64,000 nucleotides of DNA from Pseudomonas sp. Bc-h (GCF_002080045.1 NZ_MUIN01000002.1:526127-590126); one strand, 5' to 3'. Positions 9,937 to 19,070 are shown, numbered from the stretch's first letter. Numbers and translations: made by a program. Notes: generated by a model not told the origin, from the letters alone.

Positions 9937-10608
9937 TCAAGGCGCCAGATAACGCGTCACCGAATCGCTGATCATCGCCTTGTGGCGATCTTTCACTTCG
10001 CGGTCTTCCAGTTCGATCTGGAAGATCTCCGAGAAGGTGTGGCGGTTGGAGACGCGATAGAAGCAGAACGAGCTGATCAGCATGTGCAGATCCACCGCCT
10101 GCACGCCCGGACGAAAGATCCCTTCTTCCTCACCACGTCGGAGCGTTTCGTCCAGCGCCTGCAAGACGTGCTGACTCAGCGCGCGAATCGTGGGCGACTG
10201 CTTGACGTTGTCGCCGTTGTGGATGTTTTCGATGCAGACGATTCGCACGAAATCGACGTTGCGGTCATGGTGATCGAAGGTGAACTCGACCAGCCGCTGA
10301 ATCGCCTCCATCGGCGCCAGCACGTCGAGTTTCAGGCTGCTTTCGGTGTTGCGGATGTCGCCGTACAACTTCTCCAGTACCTCCGTATACAGCTGCTCCT
10401 TGCTGTTGAAGTAGTAGTAGATCATCCGCTTGGAGGTTTGCGTGCGTTCGGCGATGGCGTCGACCCTGGCGCCTGACAGGCCTTGGGCGACGAACTCGGC
10501 GACGGCCGCCTGAAGGATGCCGTCGCGGGTTTTTTCCGGATTGTTCTTGCGGCTCTTGCGTGGCGCCTCTACGGGCGCTTCGGCGAGGGTGTCGTCGACA
10601 TTTTTCAT
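9937..10608 (-). CDS. TetR/AcrR-family transcriptional regulator (QuiR-like context)
   Basis: A 223-residue repressor-type protein. The N-terminal helix-turn-helix is textbook: RDGILQAAVAEFVAQGLSGARVDAIAERTQTSKRMIYYYFNSKEQLY. The C-terminal two-thirds is a ligand-binding domain with a LQALDETLRRGEEEGIFRPGVQAVDLHMLISSFCF-type helix bundle. ATG 10608 is preferred over 10653 because the extra 15 residues are not family-like. It lies 90 bases downstream of quiC on the same strand, so it may be co-transcribed and control the quinate genes; 3-dehydroshikimate or protocatechuate would be logical effectors, which is inference. Confidence 0.85.
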   Translation of the reverse strand: MKNVDDTLAEAPVEAPRKSRKNNPEKTRDGILQAAVAEFVAQGLSGARVDAIAERTQTSKRMIYYYFNSKEQLYTEVLEKLYGDIRNTESSLKLDVLAPMEAIQRLVEFTFDHHDRNVDFVRIVCIENIHNGDNVKQSPTIRALSQHVLQALDETLRRGEEEGIFRPGVQAVDLHMLISSFCFYRVSNRHTFSEIFQIELEDREVKDRHKAMISDSVTRYLAP

Positions 10609-10698
10609 GCTTGGCTCACGACCACGGTGGAATCCCGCGATTATGAGCCGCACCGCCGCGTTACGGAAGTGGCATATGCCAGTATGGCCCTCAGCCGA

Positions 10699-12606
10699 TC
10701 AGAGTCTCGCCTGCCGCGACGCCCCGCTGCGGGACTTGGCCATCGCCGCCAAACGCACCGCGACGTTGGCCGCGCCGTATCCGACATAGCCGTTCTTGCG
10801 CTGCAGGATCTCGAAGAAAAACCGGTCGTCGAACGCTTCGGTGTACACGTGAAACAGCTCGCCGCCGTTGGCATCGCGGTCGTACAGCACGTTGTAATAC
10901 GCCAGCTCGCTGAGGAATTCGTCGTCGAAATCGAAGCGTGCCGCCAGGTCGTCGTAATAGTTGAGGGGGATGTCCAGCAACTGCACGCCCGCCTCTTTCG
11001 CCCGCGCCACCTGGGCGAAGATGTCGTCGCAGGAAAACGCGATGTGGTGCACGCCCGAACCCCGGTAACTGGACAGCGCGTGGGAAATGGCCGTGTTGCG
11101 GTTTTCCGAGATGTTCAGCGGCAGGCGCACGGTACTGCAGCGGCTGCGCAGCGCCCGGCTTTTCACCAGGCCATACGGGTCGGGCAACACCACTTCGTCG
11201 TCGGCCTCGAAATCCAGCAGGGTTTTATAGAACAGCACCCAGCTGTCGAGACTGTCGGCTGGCAGTGCCATCGCCATGTGGTCGATTCGCTGCAAACCAG
11301 CGCTTGTCGGCGCCTGAGCGGTGACATTGAAATCGCTGTCGTAGATCGAATGGCCCGGCGCAGAAGGCTCGACCAGGTAGATCAGGCTGCCATCCGGCGC
11401 GCGTACCGCCGGGATTTCCCGCTCGTTGGGTCCCACCAGCCCACGATACGGCTGGCCCTTGTATTGCCGCGCACGCTCCAGCGCGGCGTTGCCGTTTTCG
11501 ACCCGCAATGCCGTGGCGCACAGCGACGGGCCATGGGATTCGAAGAAGCTGTGGGCGAAAGAGTAAGGCTCGGCGTTGAGCACGATCTTGATGTCGCCCT
11601 GCCCCAGCAAGCTCACGGCCTTGGAGCGATGCTGCCCCAGTTTGGCGAAACCGAGGTTTTCCAGCCAGCCCGTCAGACGCGCACCTTGAGCGTCGTCCAC
11701 TGCGAACTCGAGGAATTCGACGCCATCATAAGTGCCGGCCGCAGGCGGGCTGAACAGCAACTCTGGCTCAACGGCACGTTCTTCGCGCTTAAGCAGCAGG
11801 CGGGTCTTCTCTTCCAGATACAACAGCGAACGCAGGCCGTCGGCAGCATTGGCGCGAGTGGGCGCCGCGCGGAATCCGTCGTTGAAAATTTCCAGCGACA
11901 GGGGGCCGGTGTAACCGCTCTTCAGAATCGGTGCGAGGAAACCCGGCAGATCGAATTCGCCCTGGCCGGGGAAGCAGCGAAAATGCCGACTCCACTCCAG
12001 CACGTCCATCGCCAGCACCGGCGCATCGGCCATCTGCACAAAGAATATCTTGTCACCCGGAATCTCGGCGATGGCGCTCGGGTCGCCCTTGAGCGACAGC
12101 GTGTGAAAACTGTCCAGCAGCACGCCGAGGGCCGGATGATCCACCTGGCGCACCAGGTTCCACACCTGCTGCCAGGTGTTCACATGGCGGCCCCAGGCCA
12201 GGGCTTCATAACCCACTCGCAGCTGGCGAGCGCCGGCCCGTTCGGCCAGCAGTGCCAGATCGTCCAGCAGGATGTTTTCATCGCCCAGGGAGTCGGCTGC
12301 CGTGTTGCTGCACACCAGGACCAGGTCGGTGCCCAGTTCCTGCATCAGGTCAAACTTGCGCTCGGCGCGGTCGACGTTGCGTTGCAGGCGATCGCGTCGG
12401 CACCCCTCGAAATCGCGAAACGGCTGGAACAAGGTGATGGCGATGCCGAGGTCGGCGCACATCTGCCGTACGTTGCGCGGGCTGCCATCGTAGTAAAGAA
12501 GGTCGTTTTCAAAGATCTCCACGCCATCGAAGCCGGCCGCGGCAATGGCTTCGAGTTTTTCCGGCAGGGTACCGCTCAAGGATACGGTGGCAATCGAACG
12601 CTGCAT
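10699..12606 (-). CDS. quiC: 3-dehydroshikimate dehydratase (TIM barrel plus HPPD-like domain)
   Basis: A 635-residue two-domain enzyme converting 3-dehydroshikimate to protocatechuate. Residues 1 to about 270 form a sugar-isomerase/AP-endonuclease-2-like TIM barrel (ATVSLSGTLPEKLEAIAAAGFDGVEIFENDL at the start; SLEIFNDGFR near its end). The C-terminal half is a vicinal-oxygen-chelate region related to 4-hydroxyphenylpyruvate dioxygenase (SGVHHIAFSCDDIF, then GGELFHVYTEAFDDRFFFEILQRKNGYVGYG). The fusion is characteristic of Pseudomonas QuiC1. ATG 12606 has AGGAG seven bases upstream and is chosen over 12630. It is divergent from the MFS importer across a region with two candidate operators. 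Confidence 0.92.
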   Translation of the reverse strand: MQRSIATVSLSGTLPEKLEAIAAAGFDGVEIFENDLLYYDGSPRNVRQMCADLGIAITLFQPFRDFEGCRRDRLQRNVDRAERKFDLMQELGTDLVLVCSNTAADSLGDENILLDDLALLAERAGARQLRVGYEALAWGRHVNTWQQVWNLVRQVDHPALGVLLDSFHTLSLKGDPSAIAEIPGDKIFFVQMADAPVLAMDVLEWSRHFRCFPGQGEFDLPGFLAPILKSGYTGPLSLEIFNDGFRAAPTRANAADGLRSLLYLEEKTRLLLKREERAVEPELLFSPPAAGTYDGVEFLEFAVDDAQGARLTGWLENLGFAKLGQHRSKAVSLLGQGDIKIVLNAEPYSFAHSFFESHGPSLCATALRVENGNAALERARQYKGQPYRGLVGPNEREIPAVRAPDGSLIYLVEPSAPGHSIYDSDFNVTAQAPTSAGLQRIDHMAMALPADSLDSWVLFYKTLLDFEADDEVVLPDPYGLVKSRALRSRCSTVRLPLNISENRNTAISHALSSYRGSGVHHIAFSCDDIFAQVARAKEAGVQLLDIPLNYYDDLAARFDFDDEFLSELAYYNVLYDRDANGGELFHVYTEAFDDRFFFEILQRKNGYVGYGAANVAVRLAAMAKSRSGASRQARL

Positions 12607-12703
12607 GTTCTGACTCCTGGTTGATTGCACCCGGCGGACAGTTCTTCAGCTGATGCTCAGGTGTTAAAGCGATTATTCTCCCGGTATCCTGTCACCGCAA
12701 TTT

Positions 12704-12722
12704 AAATGTACGGACCGGTTAG
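12704..12722 (+). promoter_or_regulatory. Shared AAATGTAC-N6-GTTA motif, copy 2
   Basis: AAATGTACGGACCGGTTAG includes a CGGACCG partial palindrome, plausible for a TetR-type site. It lies about 98 bases upstream of quiC and matches the motif at 8782-8800. Confidence 0.4.
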
Positions 12723-12728
12723 TTTTGT

Positions 12729-12743
12729 GTTCGATAATCGCCC
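12729..12743 (+). promoter_or_regulatory. PcaR-like element between quiC and the MFS gene
   Basis: GTTCGATAATCGCCC differs by one base from the PcaR operator as I recall it (GTTCGATAATCGCAC). It sits six bases from the shared AAATGTAC motif, in the divergent promoter region. Confidence 0.5.
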
Positions 12744-12892
12744 AAAAGCGTTTTGAGTCAATTGACGCTCCTGCCGACGCGCTCCACCATCATCTCCACA
12801 TTGTCGGACAAGGAACACCGTTTCAGCCGATGCCGCCTTACATCGGTGTAGCGATAAACAGACAAAACCATAACAATTCCAAGACAGGTTAA

Positions 12893-14248
12893 ATGCTCAT
12901 GCGCTCATACCCTGCTTCGCCTGCGCCGGCCGCAGCCACCCCTGTGCATCCTCATGCCGGGATCGGTGAAAAGATCCGCGGCGCCCTCGCTGTCGGCAAG
13001 ACCCGCTGGGGCATGCTGGCCCTGGTGTTCTTCGCCACCACCCTGAACTACATCGACCGCGCCGCACTAGGCGTGATGCAACCGATCCTGGCCAAGCAGA
13101 TGAGCTGGACCGCCATGGATTACGCCAACATCAATTTCTGGTTTCAGGTCGGCTACGCCGTCGGCTTTCTGTTGCAGGGTCGGTTCATCGACAAAGTCGG
13201 GGTCAAGCGCGCGTTCTTCCTCGCGGTGTTGCTCTGGAGCTTCGCGACAGGCGCCCATGGCCTGGCGACCTCGGCAGCGGGCTTCATGGTCTGTCGCTTC
13301 ATTCTTGGGCTGACCGAAGCCGCCAACTACCCCGCCTGCGTCAAGACCACCCGCCTGTGGTTCCCCGCTGGCGAGCGCGCCGTGGCCACCGGGATCTTCA
13401 ATGCCGGGACCAACGTCGGCGCGATGGTCACCCCTGCGCTGCTGCCGCTGATCCTGACCGTCTGGGGCTGGCAGGCTGCGTTTATCTGCATGGGCTCGCT
13501 GGGTCTGATATGGGTGATCGTGTGGCGCCTGAAGTACTTCAACCCTGAAGAGCATCCGACGGTTCGCCAGAGTGAGCTCGACTACATCAATCAGGCCGGC
13601 GAGCCGGAGCCTGCTCAAGTAAAGGTGCCGTTCTCGCAGATCCTGAAAATGCGCGGCACCTGGGCCTTCGCCCTGGCCTATGCCATGACGGCGCCGGTGT
13701 TCTGGTTCTACCTGTACTGGCTTCCACCGTTCCTCAATCAGCAATACAACCTGGGCATCAGCGTGACCCAGATGGGCATTCCGCTGATCCTGATCTGGCT
13801 GACCGCCGACTTCGGCAGCATCGGTGGTGGCATCCTGTCGTCGTGGCTGATCGGCCGTGGCATGCGGGCGACCACCTCGCGTCTTTTGTCGATGCTGATC
13901 TTCGCCTTGACCATCATTTGCGTGGTGTTCGCCGCCAATGCCAGCGGCTTGTGGGTGGCGGTACTGGCCATCGCGCTGGCGGTCGGCGCGCATCAGGCCT
14001 GGACCGCGAACATCTGGAGCCTGGTGATGGATTACACGCCCAAGCACATGATGAGTACTGTCTTCGGTTTCGGCGGAATGTGCGCGGCGATTGGCGGCAT
14101 GTTCATGACCCAGATCGTCGGTGCGGTGCTGACTGCGACCAACAACAACTACAACGTGTTGTTCACCCTGATCCCGGCGATGTATTTCATCGCCCTGACC
14201 TGGCTGTACTTCATGGCACCGCGCAAAGTGGAAGTTGCCAGCGAGTGA
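12893..14248 (+). CDS. MFS anion:cation symporter, probable quinate/shikimate uptake
   Basis: A 451-residue inner-membrane transporter of the anion:cation symporter branch (ExuT/GudP-like). After a polar, Pro/Ala-rich N-terminus of about 40 residues come twelve predicted helices, with helix-1 motif TTLNYIDRAALGVMQPI, the GRFIDKVGVKRAF loop, and GLTEAANYPACVKTTRLWFP, all typical of the family. It is divergent from quiC and shares its operator region, so uptake of quinate, shikimate or 3-dehydroshikimate is the best guess. AGG lies before the ATG. A strong terminator follows at 14268-14300. Confidence 0.85.
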   Translation: MLMRSYPASPAPAAATPVHPHAGIGEKIRGALAVGKTRWGMLALVFFATTLNYIDRAALGVMQPILAKQMSWTAMDYANINFWFQVGYAVGFLLQGRFIDKVGVKRAFFLAVLLWSFATGAHGLATSAAGFMVCRFILGLTEAANYPACVKTTRLWFPAGERAVATGIFNAGTNVGAMVTPALLPLILTVWGWQAAFICMGSLGLIWVIVWRLKYFNPEEHPTVRQSELDYINQAGEPEPAQVKVPFSQILKMRGTWAFALAYAMTAPVFWFYLYWLPPFLNQQYNLGISVTQMGIPLILIWLTADFGSIGGGILSSWLIGRGMRATTSRLLSMLIFALTIICVVFAANASGLWVAVLAIALAVGAHQAWTANIWSLVMDYTPKHMMSTVFGFGGMCAAIGGMFMTQIVGAVLTATNNNYNVLFTLIPAMYFIALTWLYFMAPRKVEVASE

Positions 14249-14267
14249 GTTGACGAAGCCAACCCAG

Positions 14268-14300
14268 AAGGCTGCACGCGTGATCGTGCGGCCTTTTTTA
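14268..14300 (+). terminator. Rho-independent terminator
   Basis: Stem GGCTGCACG / CGTGCGGCC (14270-14278 with 14285-14293) is followed by a run of six T and ends the MFS transcript 20 bases after its stop codon. Confidence 0.85.
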
Positions 14301-14431
14301 TTGTTCGGGGTTTACCGAAGTCGCCGGGCAGCTGAAGAATGTCCGACCGCGTTATAACTCGTTAGCCTGCTTTCATTTCTCTGCATCACGGGCGATGATG
14401 ACGCACTCCCACCGCTCCAGCGAAGAGTCCC

Positions 14432-15646
14432 ATGTCTGCCGCCCTGCCGCCCGATACGCCGCCCCATAACGCCAGCTCCATGGCGATTACTCTGCAAATC
14501 GTTTCCATCGTTTTCTATACCTTCGTCGCCTTCCTGTGCATCGGCCTGCCGATCGCCGTCATGCCCGGCTACGTGCATAACCAGCTCGGTTTCAGCGCCG
14601 TGGTGGCGGGTCTGGTGATCGGTTCACAGTACCTGGCGACGTTGCTCAGCCGGCCGGTGGCTGGCCGGATATGCGACACCATCGGCACCAAACGGGCCAT
14701 CGTTTACGGGCTGACAGGGATCGCATTGAGTGGCGTGCTGACGGTCGTGGCCATCCTGCTGGAGAGTTTCGCCAGTGCCAGTCTGGTGATTCTGGTCATC
14801 GCCCGGCTGATCCTCGGCGGCTCTCAGGGGCTGATCGGCGTCGGCACCATCAGTTGGTGCATCGGCCAAGTGGGCGCGGAACACACGGCCCGGTCGATTT
14901 CCTGGAACGGCATCGCCTCTTATGGCGCCATTGCCATCGGTGCGCCGTTGGGCGTGGTGATGGTCGACGCGCTGGGCTTCGTCAGCCTGGGGCTGGTACT
15001 TACGGTACTTTCGGCTGGCGCGCTGCTGCTGATTCGCAACAAGCCACCGGTTCCCGTGGTTCGGGGTGAGCGCATGGCGTTCTGGTCGGTCTTCGGGCGA
15101 GTCGCGCCCTATGGTCTGAGTCTGACGCTGTCGTCCATCGGCTACGGCACCCTGACCACCTTCATCACCCTGTATTACGTCAACCGCGGGTGGGAAGGCG
15201 CGGCGTGGTGCCTGACCGTGTTCGGCGTCTGCTTCATCGCGGCGCGGCTGTTCTTCATCAATGCGATCACCCGTTTCGGCGGCTTCCGCTCGGCGATCAC
15301 CTGCATGTCGGTGGAGACCATCGGCCTGACCCTGCTGTGGCTTTCGCCCACCACCACGGTGGCCTTGATCGGCGCGGGTCTGACCGGTTTTGGCCTGTCT
15401 CTGGTCTATCCGGCCATTGGCGTGGAGGCGATCAAGCAGGTACCCAACAGCAGCCGTGGCGCCGGCCTTGGCGCCTATGCCGTGTTCTTCGATCTGGCAC
15501 TGGCGATCTCCGGCCCGTTGATGGGCGCTATCGCACTGGGCATGGGTTACGGCTGGATTTTCTTTTTCGCAGCGCTGCTGTCGATTCTCGCGCTGGGCCT
15601 GACGCTGCTGCTGGCGCGACGTCCCGCCGTAGACACGCGGCTGTGA
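14432..15646 (+). CDS. MFS transporter, YhhS/arabinose-efflux-like
   Basis: A 404-residue, twelve-helix major-facilitator protein. Signature loops are SRPVAGRICDTIGTKRAIVYG after helix 2 and GGSQGLIGVGTISWCIGQVG in helix 4-5, as in the YhhS family of putative efflux proteins. A short polar N-terminus (MSAALPPDTPPHN) precedes helix 1. It stands alone between a terminator upstream and the EEP-family gene downstream. Export of a small molecule is likely but the substrate is unknown. Confidence 0.85.
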   Translation: MSAALPPDTPPHNASSMAITLQIVSIVFYTFVAFLCIGLPIAVMPGYVHNQLGFSAVVAGLVIGSQYLATLLSRPVAGRICDTIGTKRAIVYGLTGIALSGVLTVVAILLESFASASLVILVIARLILGGSQGLIGVGTISWCIGQVGAEHTARSISWNGIASYGAIAIGAPLGVVMVDALGFVSLGLVLTVLSAGALLLIRNKPPVPVVRGERMAFWSVFGRVAPYGLSLTLSSIGYGTLTTFITLYYVNRGWEGAAWCLTVFGVCFIAARLFFINAITRFGGFRSAITCMSVETIGLTLLWLSPTTTVALIGAGLTGFGLSLVYPAIGVEAIKQVPNSSRGAGLGAYAVFFDLALAISGPLMGAIALGMGYGWIFFFAALLSILALGLTLLLARRPAVDTRL

Positions 15647-15739
15647 TCAAGCCGCGGTCAGATTCAGCCAGAAAAAGCTGAACTGCCGGAACCCGCATCG
15701 GTCGGAAATAGCACATCCCCTTTGCACAGGAGCGTGCAA

Positions 15740-16540
15740 GTGACCTGCGACCCTTCCGGCATCAGTGTCCCGCCCTTGAACATGGCCGGCACGCGCGATG
15801 TTCACCGCCTGCGGGTGCTGACCGTCAATACCCACAAGGGCTTCACCGCGCTGAACCGTCGCTTCATCCTGCCCGAGTTGCGCGAAGCGGTACGCAGTAC
15901 CGGCGCCGATCTGGTGTTTCTGCAGGAAGTCCTCGGCGGCCATGATCGCCATGCGGCCCGCTATCACGACTGGCCGGTGATGTCGCAGTACGAATTTCTC
16001 GCCGACAGCATGTGGAGCGATTTTGCCTACGGCCGTAATGCGGTGTACCCGGACGGCCACCACGGCAACGCGCTGCTGTCCAAGTACCCGATCCTGCATT
16101 ACCGCAATCTGGATGTCTCGATCACCGGCCCCGAACGTCGCGGCCTGTTGCATTGCGTGCTTCAAGTGCCGGGGCATGAGGAGGTGCATGCGATCTGCGT
16201 CCACCTGAGCCTGCTGGAAAGCCACCGTCAGTTGCAGCTGGACTTGCTGTGTTCACTGCTGGATTCGCTACCCGAGCACGCGCCGGTGGTGATCGCCGGC
16301 GACTTCAATGACTGGCAGTTGCAGGGCAACAAGCGCCTAGGCCGCTGCCAGTACCTGCATGAAGCGTTCGAACACAATCTCGGGCGGCTGGCGAAGACCT
16401 ACCCGGCGCGCTTCCCGTTGCTGCGGCTGGACCGCATCTACCTGCGCAACGCCACCAGCCACAACCCGAAAATCCTCGGCACGCGCCCGTGGACGCATCT
16501 GTCCGACCATTTGCCCCTGGCAGTCGAAGTGCATATGTGA
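15740..16540 (+). CDS. Endonuclease/exonuclease/phosphatase family protein
   Basis: A 266-residue EEP-fold protein. Metal and catalytic motifs are visible: VNTHKGF near the start, FLQEVLGG (catalytic Glu), GNALLSKYPI, HLSLLESHRQLQ, AGDFNDW (Asp/Asn pair) and the terminal SDHLPL His. The family includes DNA repair nucleases and phosphodiesterases; in pseudomonads close relatives sit next to a cardiolipin synthase gene, but that neighbour is absent here. GTG 15740 with AGGAG seven bases upstream is the likely start. Substrate is uncertain. Confidence 0.82.
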   Translation: MTCDPSGISVPPLNMAGTRDVHRLRVLTVNTHKGFTALNRRFILPELREAVRSTGADLVFLQEVLGGHDRHAARYHDWPVMSQYEFLADSMWSDFAYGRNAVYPDGHHGNALLSKYPILHYRNLDVSITGPERRGLLHCVLQVPGHEEVHAICVHLSLLESHRQLQLDLLCSLLDSLPEHAPVVIAGDFNDWQLQGNKRLGRCQYLHEAFEHNLGRLAKTYPARFPLLRLDRIYLRNATSHNPKILGTRPWTHLSDHLPLAVEVHM

Positions 16541-16720
16541 GGTGGCGCGCTGCGTTGCAATCGTGTTCGCAACTGTCAGATGAACTGGGCAATTGATCCC
16601 ATCCCGCCATCATCCGTTTGTCCGGTAAGTGGCCGATTGTTTAAACCAAGTGCCGCTTGTTTCATCCCAGATAATGCGAGCCACATGACTCGCCCTTCTC
16701 ATAACAAGAGGTACGTAATC

Positions 16721-16921
16721 ATGGCTAACACCGGAAAATCGAACCCTGGCAACTTCGCCAACGATCGCCAGAAAGCCTCCGACGCAGGCAAAAAAGGCGG
16801 CCAGGCTTCGGGTGGCAGCAATGTCGCTAACGACCGGCAAAAAACGTCAGACGCGAAACGCGACGACGCCAGCAAAAAAGGTGGTCAAATGCCACAAGGC
16901 GGCGCAGGCCGTAAATCCTGA
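16721..16921 (+). CDS. Small KGG-repeat stress protein
   Basis: A 66-residue hydrophilic protein with two copies of a (R)QKxSDAxxK-KGGQ repeat: FANDRQKASDAGKKGGQ and VANDRQKTSDAKRDDASKKGGQ. The KGG motif defines the GsiB / conidiation-10 family, often induced by general stress or desiccation. It has no hydrophobic core and is likely intrinsically disordered. ATG 16721 is preceded by AGAGG nine bases upstream; the longer reading from 16580 is not credible. Confidence 0.85.
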   Translation: MANTGKSNPGNFANDRQKASDAGKKGGQASGGSNVANDRQKTSDAKRDDASKKGGQMPQGGAGRKS

Positions 16922-16942
16922 TCGACTCTCGTTGATCAGCGC

Positions 16943-16972
16943 AGCGAGCGAGGGCGAAAGCTCTCGCTCTTT
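16943..16972 (+). terminator. Possible terminator after KGG gene
   Basis: A G/C-rich stem (AGCGAGcGAGG with CTCTCGCT) is followed by TTTC, about 20 bases past the KGG gene stop. Confidence 0.5.
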
Positions 16973-16993
16973 CATGTCAGGCAATCACTTCTC

Positions 16994-17155
16994 TCATTTA
17001 TCCGGATCGATCAGAGGCACAGTCGCGTCCCGGTCGAACTGAGACCCGGGGTCTTCATTGCCGGGGTCGTTATCGACGTCCACTTCTACGTCTTCTTGCG
17101 CCTGAGTCGCGCGCTGGGGTGCGGTGTCCGGGGTCTTGTGCGAATCGGTGTGCAT
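16994..17155 (-). CDS. Small acidic hypothetical protein
   Basis: A 53-residue, Asp/Glu-rich protein (EDVEVDVDNDPGNEDPGSQFDRD) with no hydrophobic segment and no recognised domain. ATG 17155 follows an excellent AGAGGA ribosome site; an extended reading to 17203 would ignore it. It lies downstream of the ClpP-like gene on the same strand with a 57-base gap, so the two may be co-transcribed. Function unknown. Confidence 0.6.
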   Translation of the reverse strand: MHTDSHKTPDTAPQRATQAQEDVEVDVDNDPGNEDPGSQFDRDATVPLIDPDK

Positions 17156-17212
17156 GGCAGTTTCCTCTTTATTCAAGCTGGGCCGGTCACGACCCGGTTT
17201 CACAGGTTGAGC

Positions 17213-17770
17213 TTAGCTGCCGCTGACGGTCCAGTGCACCGCGTCGTCGGCAAACTGCAGCTGCTCGACGCGATGGGCGATGCCGCAGCCCAGGGAGTCT
17301 TCGGCGCGAATGACTTTTTCTTCCGCTGACAGGCAGCGTCCGATGTCCAGCGGATGCGCGGCGCCCTCGGTTTCACTCAAGTAGATGTTCACGTAGCGCT
17401 GCAGGTCGTTGTCCAGGCTGCGCAGGTATTCGCGCATCCTGGAATGATCGACCGAGCTTTGGCTGAAATACCAGGTCATGGGGTGAATCAGGAATCGCGA
17501 ATGAGGGCAGGCAATCCGCTCCTGCGCCGCAAGGTAGATGACGATGCCCATGGACTCGATATTGCCGCTGTTGAGTGCGCGAATTGGCACCGTCAGCGAT
17601 TTGAGAAAGTTGTAGATCGTGAACCCCAGCGCAGTACTGCCGCCTGCCGTGGACAGGTTCAGCAGCAGACCGGTGGCGCCCTTGCCGATGGCTTCCAGGC
17701 AGCGGTCACGGAAATGCTCAGTGCTGGTCTGATCGACCCCACAATGGAAGTGGACGATGTGCTCGCTCAT
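17213..17770 (-). CDS. ClpP-like serine protease (S14-type), stand-alone
   Basis: A 185-residue ClpP/crotonase-fold protein. The catalytic serine is probably Ser73 in GNIESMGIVIY and the histidine His96 in RFLIHPM; the LLLNLSTAGGSTALGFTIYNFLK segment (residues 35-58) forms the substrate-binding part. It lacks the mature ClpP sequence GQAASMGA and is shorter than housekeeping ClpP, so it belongs to a separate, poorly studied subgroup. No ClpA/X-type unfoldase is nearby. It may cleave peptides or modulate a phage- or stress-related target; this is not known. Confidence 0.75.
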   Translation of the reverse strand: MSEHIVHFHCGVDQTSTEHFRDRCLEAIGKGATGLLLNLSTAGGSTALGFTIYNFLKSLTVPIRALNSGNIESMGIVIYLAAQERIACPHSRFLIHPMTWYFSQSSVDHSRMREYLRSLDNDLQRYVNIYLSETEGAAHPLDIGRCLSAEEKVIRAEDSLGCGIAHRVEQLQFADDAVHWTVSGS

Positions 17771-17970
17771 CTACTGCCCTCCCTTTCCCGATAATCGACG
17801 CGGCCTGAAAGGTTGGAAGCCTTGGGGCCTTGAAAAGTTGCATGGCGACCGGGACTCACAACCGACGAACTCCTGCTTCAATCAACGATCAGTACTGAAC
17901 GCCGCGCGATCCACCTTACCTTGCAGTCACGCCAGCGCGGCTCTCCCATGACCCCAGACAGGACACCTTC

Positions 17971-18966
17971 ATGAGTCTGCACGACAAGATCATCGGCCGC
18001 CTCGGCTTCGGCGCCGCGCCACTGGGCAATATGTTTCGTGAAATCAGCGAAGAGGAAGCCGCTGCAACCGTGCAATCGGCCTGGGACCAGGGCATTCGCT
18101 ATTTCGACACGGCGCCGATCTATGGCGCGGGCCTGTCCGAGCAACGGCTGGGCAAGGCGCTGGCCCATGTGCCTCGGGATCAATACACCCTCAGCACCAA
18201 GATCGGCCGCCTGATCTCCGATGAATTGAACGCCGAAGCCGCCAGCGGTCCGTTCAGCTACGGCCTGAAAAACAAGATCATCACCGATTACTCCGCCGAC
18301 GCCACGATGCGCTCCATCGCCGCCAGCCTTGAGCGGCTCGGCACCGACCGGCTGGACGTCGTGTTCGTTCACGACGTCGCCCAGGACGCCCACGGCGACG
18401 ACTGGATCGAACACTTCAACGTGGCCCGCAAAGGCGCTTTCCGCACCCTCACCCGCCTGCGCGAAGAAGGCGTGATCAAGGCCTGGGGGTTGGGCGTCAA
18501 TCGCGTCGAACCCTGTGAGCTGACCCTCGATCTGACCGAAGCGCAACCCGACGGGTTTCTGCTGGCTGGCCGTTATTCGCTGCTGGATCACGATCAGCCG
18601 CTGCAACGCCTGTTCGCCAAGGCCCGCGAGCACAACGCCGAGTTCATCGTCGGCGGCCCTTACAGCTCCGGCGTGCTGGTGGGCGGCAAGCATTTCGAGT
18701 ATCAGGACGCACCCCAGGCGATGCTCGACAAGGTCGCGCACATTCAGGAAATCGCTCGCCAGTACCAGGTCGACATCAAATCGGCGGCGTTGCAGTTCGT
18801 GCTCGCCAACCCACTGGTCGCGGCGGTGATTCCGGGCGCGAGCCGTCCGTCGCGGATTGCAGAGGATGTTGCGGCCCTCAATGCGCAAGTGCCGCACGGT
18901 TTCTGGCAGGCAATGCGTGATCAGGGGTTCATTGCACCTCAGGCGCCTGTGCCGATGAAGGACTGA
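17971..18966 (+). CDS. Aldo/keto reductase
   Basis: A 331-residue NAD(P)-dependent oxidoreductase with the catalytic tetrad visible: Asp in FDTAPIYG (with Tyr in the same motif), Lys in LSTKIGR and His in VFVHDV. The GVIPGASRPSRIAED C-terminal segment binds the cofactor phosphate. The overall pattern fits the branch containing pyridoxal 4-dehydrogenase and L-fucose/D-arabinose dehydrogenase. It is monocistronic; an inverted repeat follows at 19008-19070. The physiological substrate is not determined. Confidence 0.85.
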   Translation: MSLHDKIIGRLGFGAAPLGNMFREISEEEAAATVQSAWDQGIRYFDTAPIYGAGLSEQRLGKALAHVPRDQYTLSTKIGRLISDELNAEAASGPFSYGLKNKIITDYSADATMRSIAASLERLGTDRLDVVFVHDVAQDAHGDDWIEHFNVARKGAFRTLTRLREEGVIKAWGLGVNRVEPCELTLDLTEAQPDGFLLAGRYSLLDHDQPLQRLFAKAREHNAEFIVGGPYSSGVLVGGKHFEYQDAPQAMLDKVAHIQEIARQYQVDIKSAALQFVLANPLVAAVIPGASRPSRIAEDVAALNAQVPHGFWQAMRDQGFIAPQAPVPMKD

Positions 18967-19007
18967 ATGCGATTCATCTGAACAAGCCCCTCTCTGAGGG
19001 AGGGAGC

Positions 19008-19070
19008 CTGCTCGCGAAGAGGTCTGGCGCACAGTAGAGTGGTGCCTGTGCTGGCAACTTCGCGAGCAAG
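19008..19070. repeat. Inverted repeat downstream of aldo/keto reductase
   Basis: Arms CTGCTCGCGAAG (19008-19019) and CTTCGCGAGCAAG (19058-19070) form a REP-like hairpin common in pseudomonads. The remainder up to 19200 holds no gene. Confidence 0.6.

Noticed and set aside
10483..12624. Long 713-codon frame opposite quiC and the TetR gap
   Set aside because: It is antisense to quiC, without a plausible start or domain.
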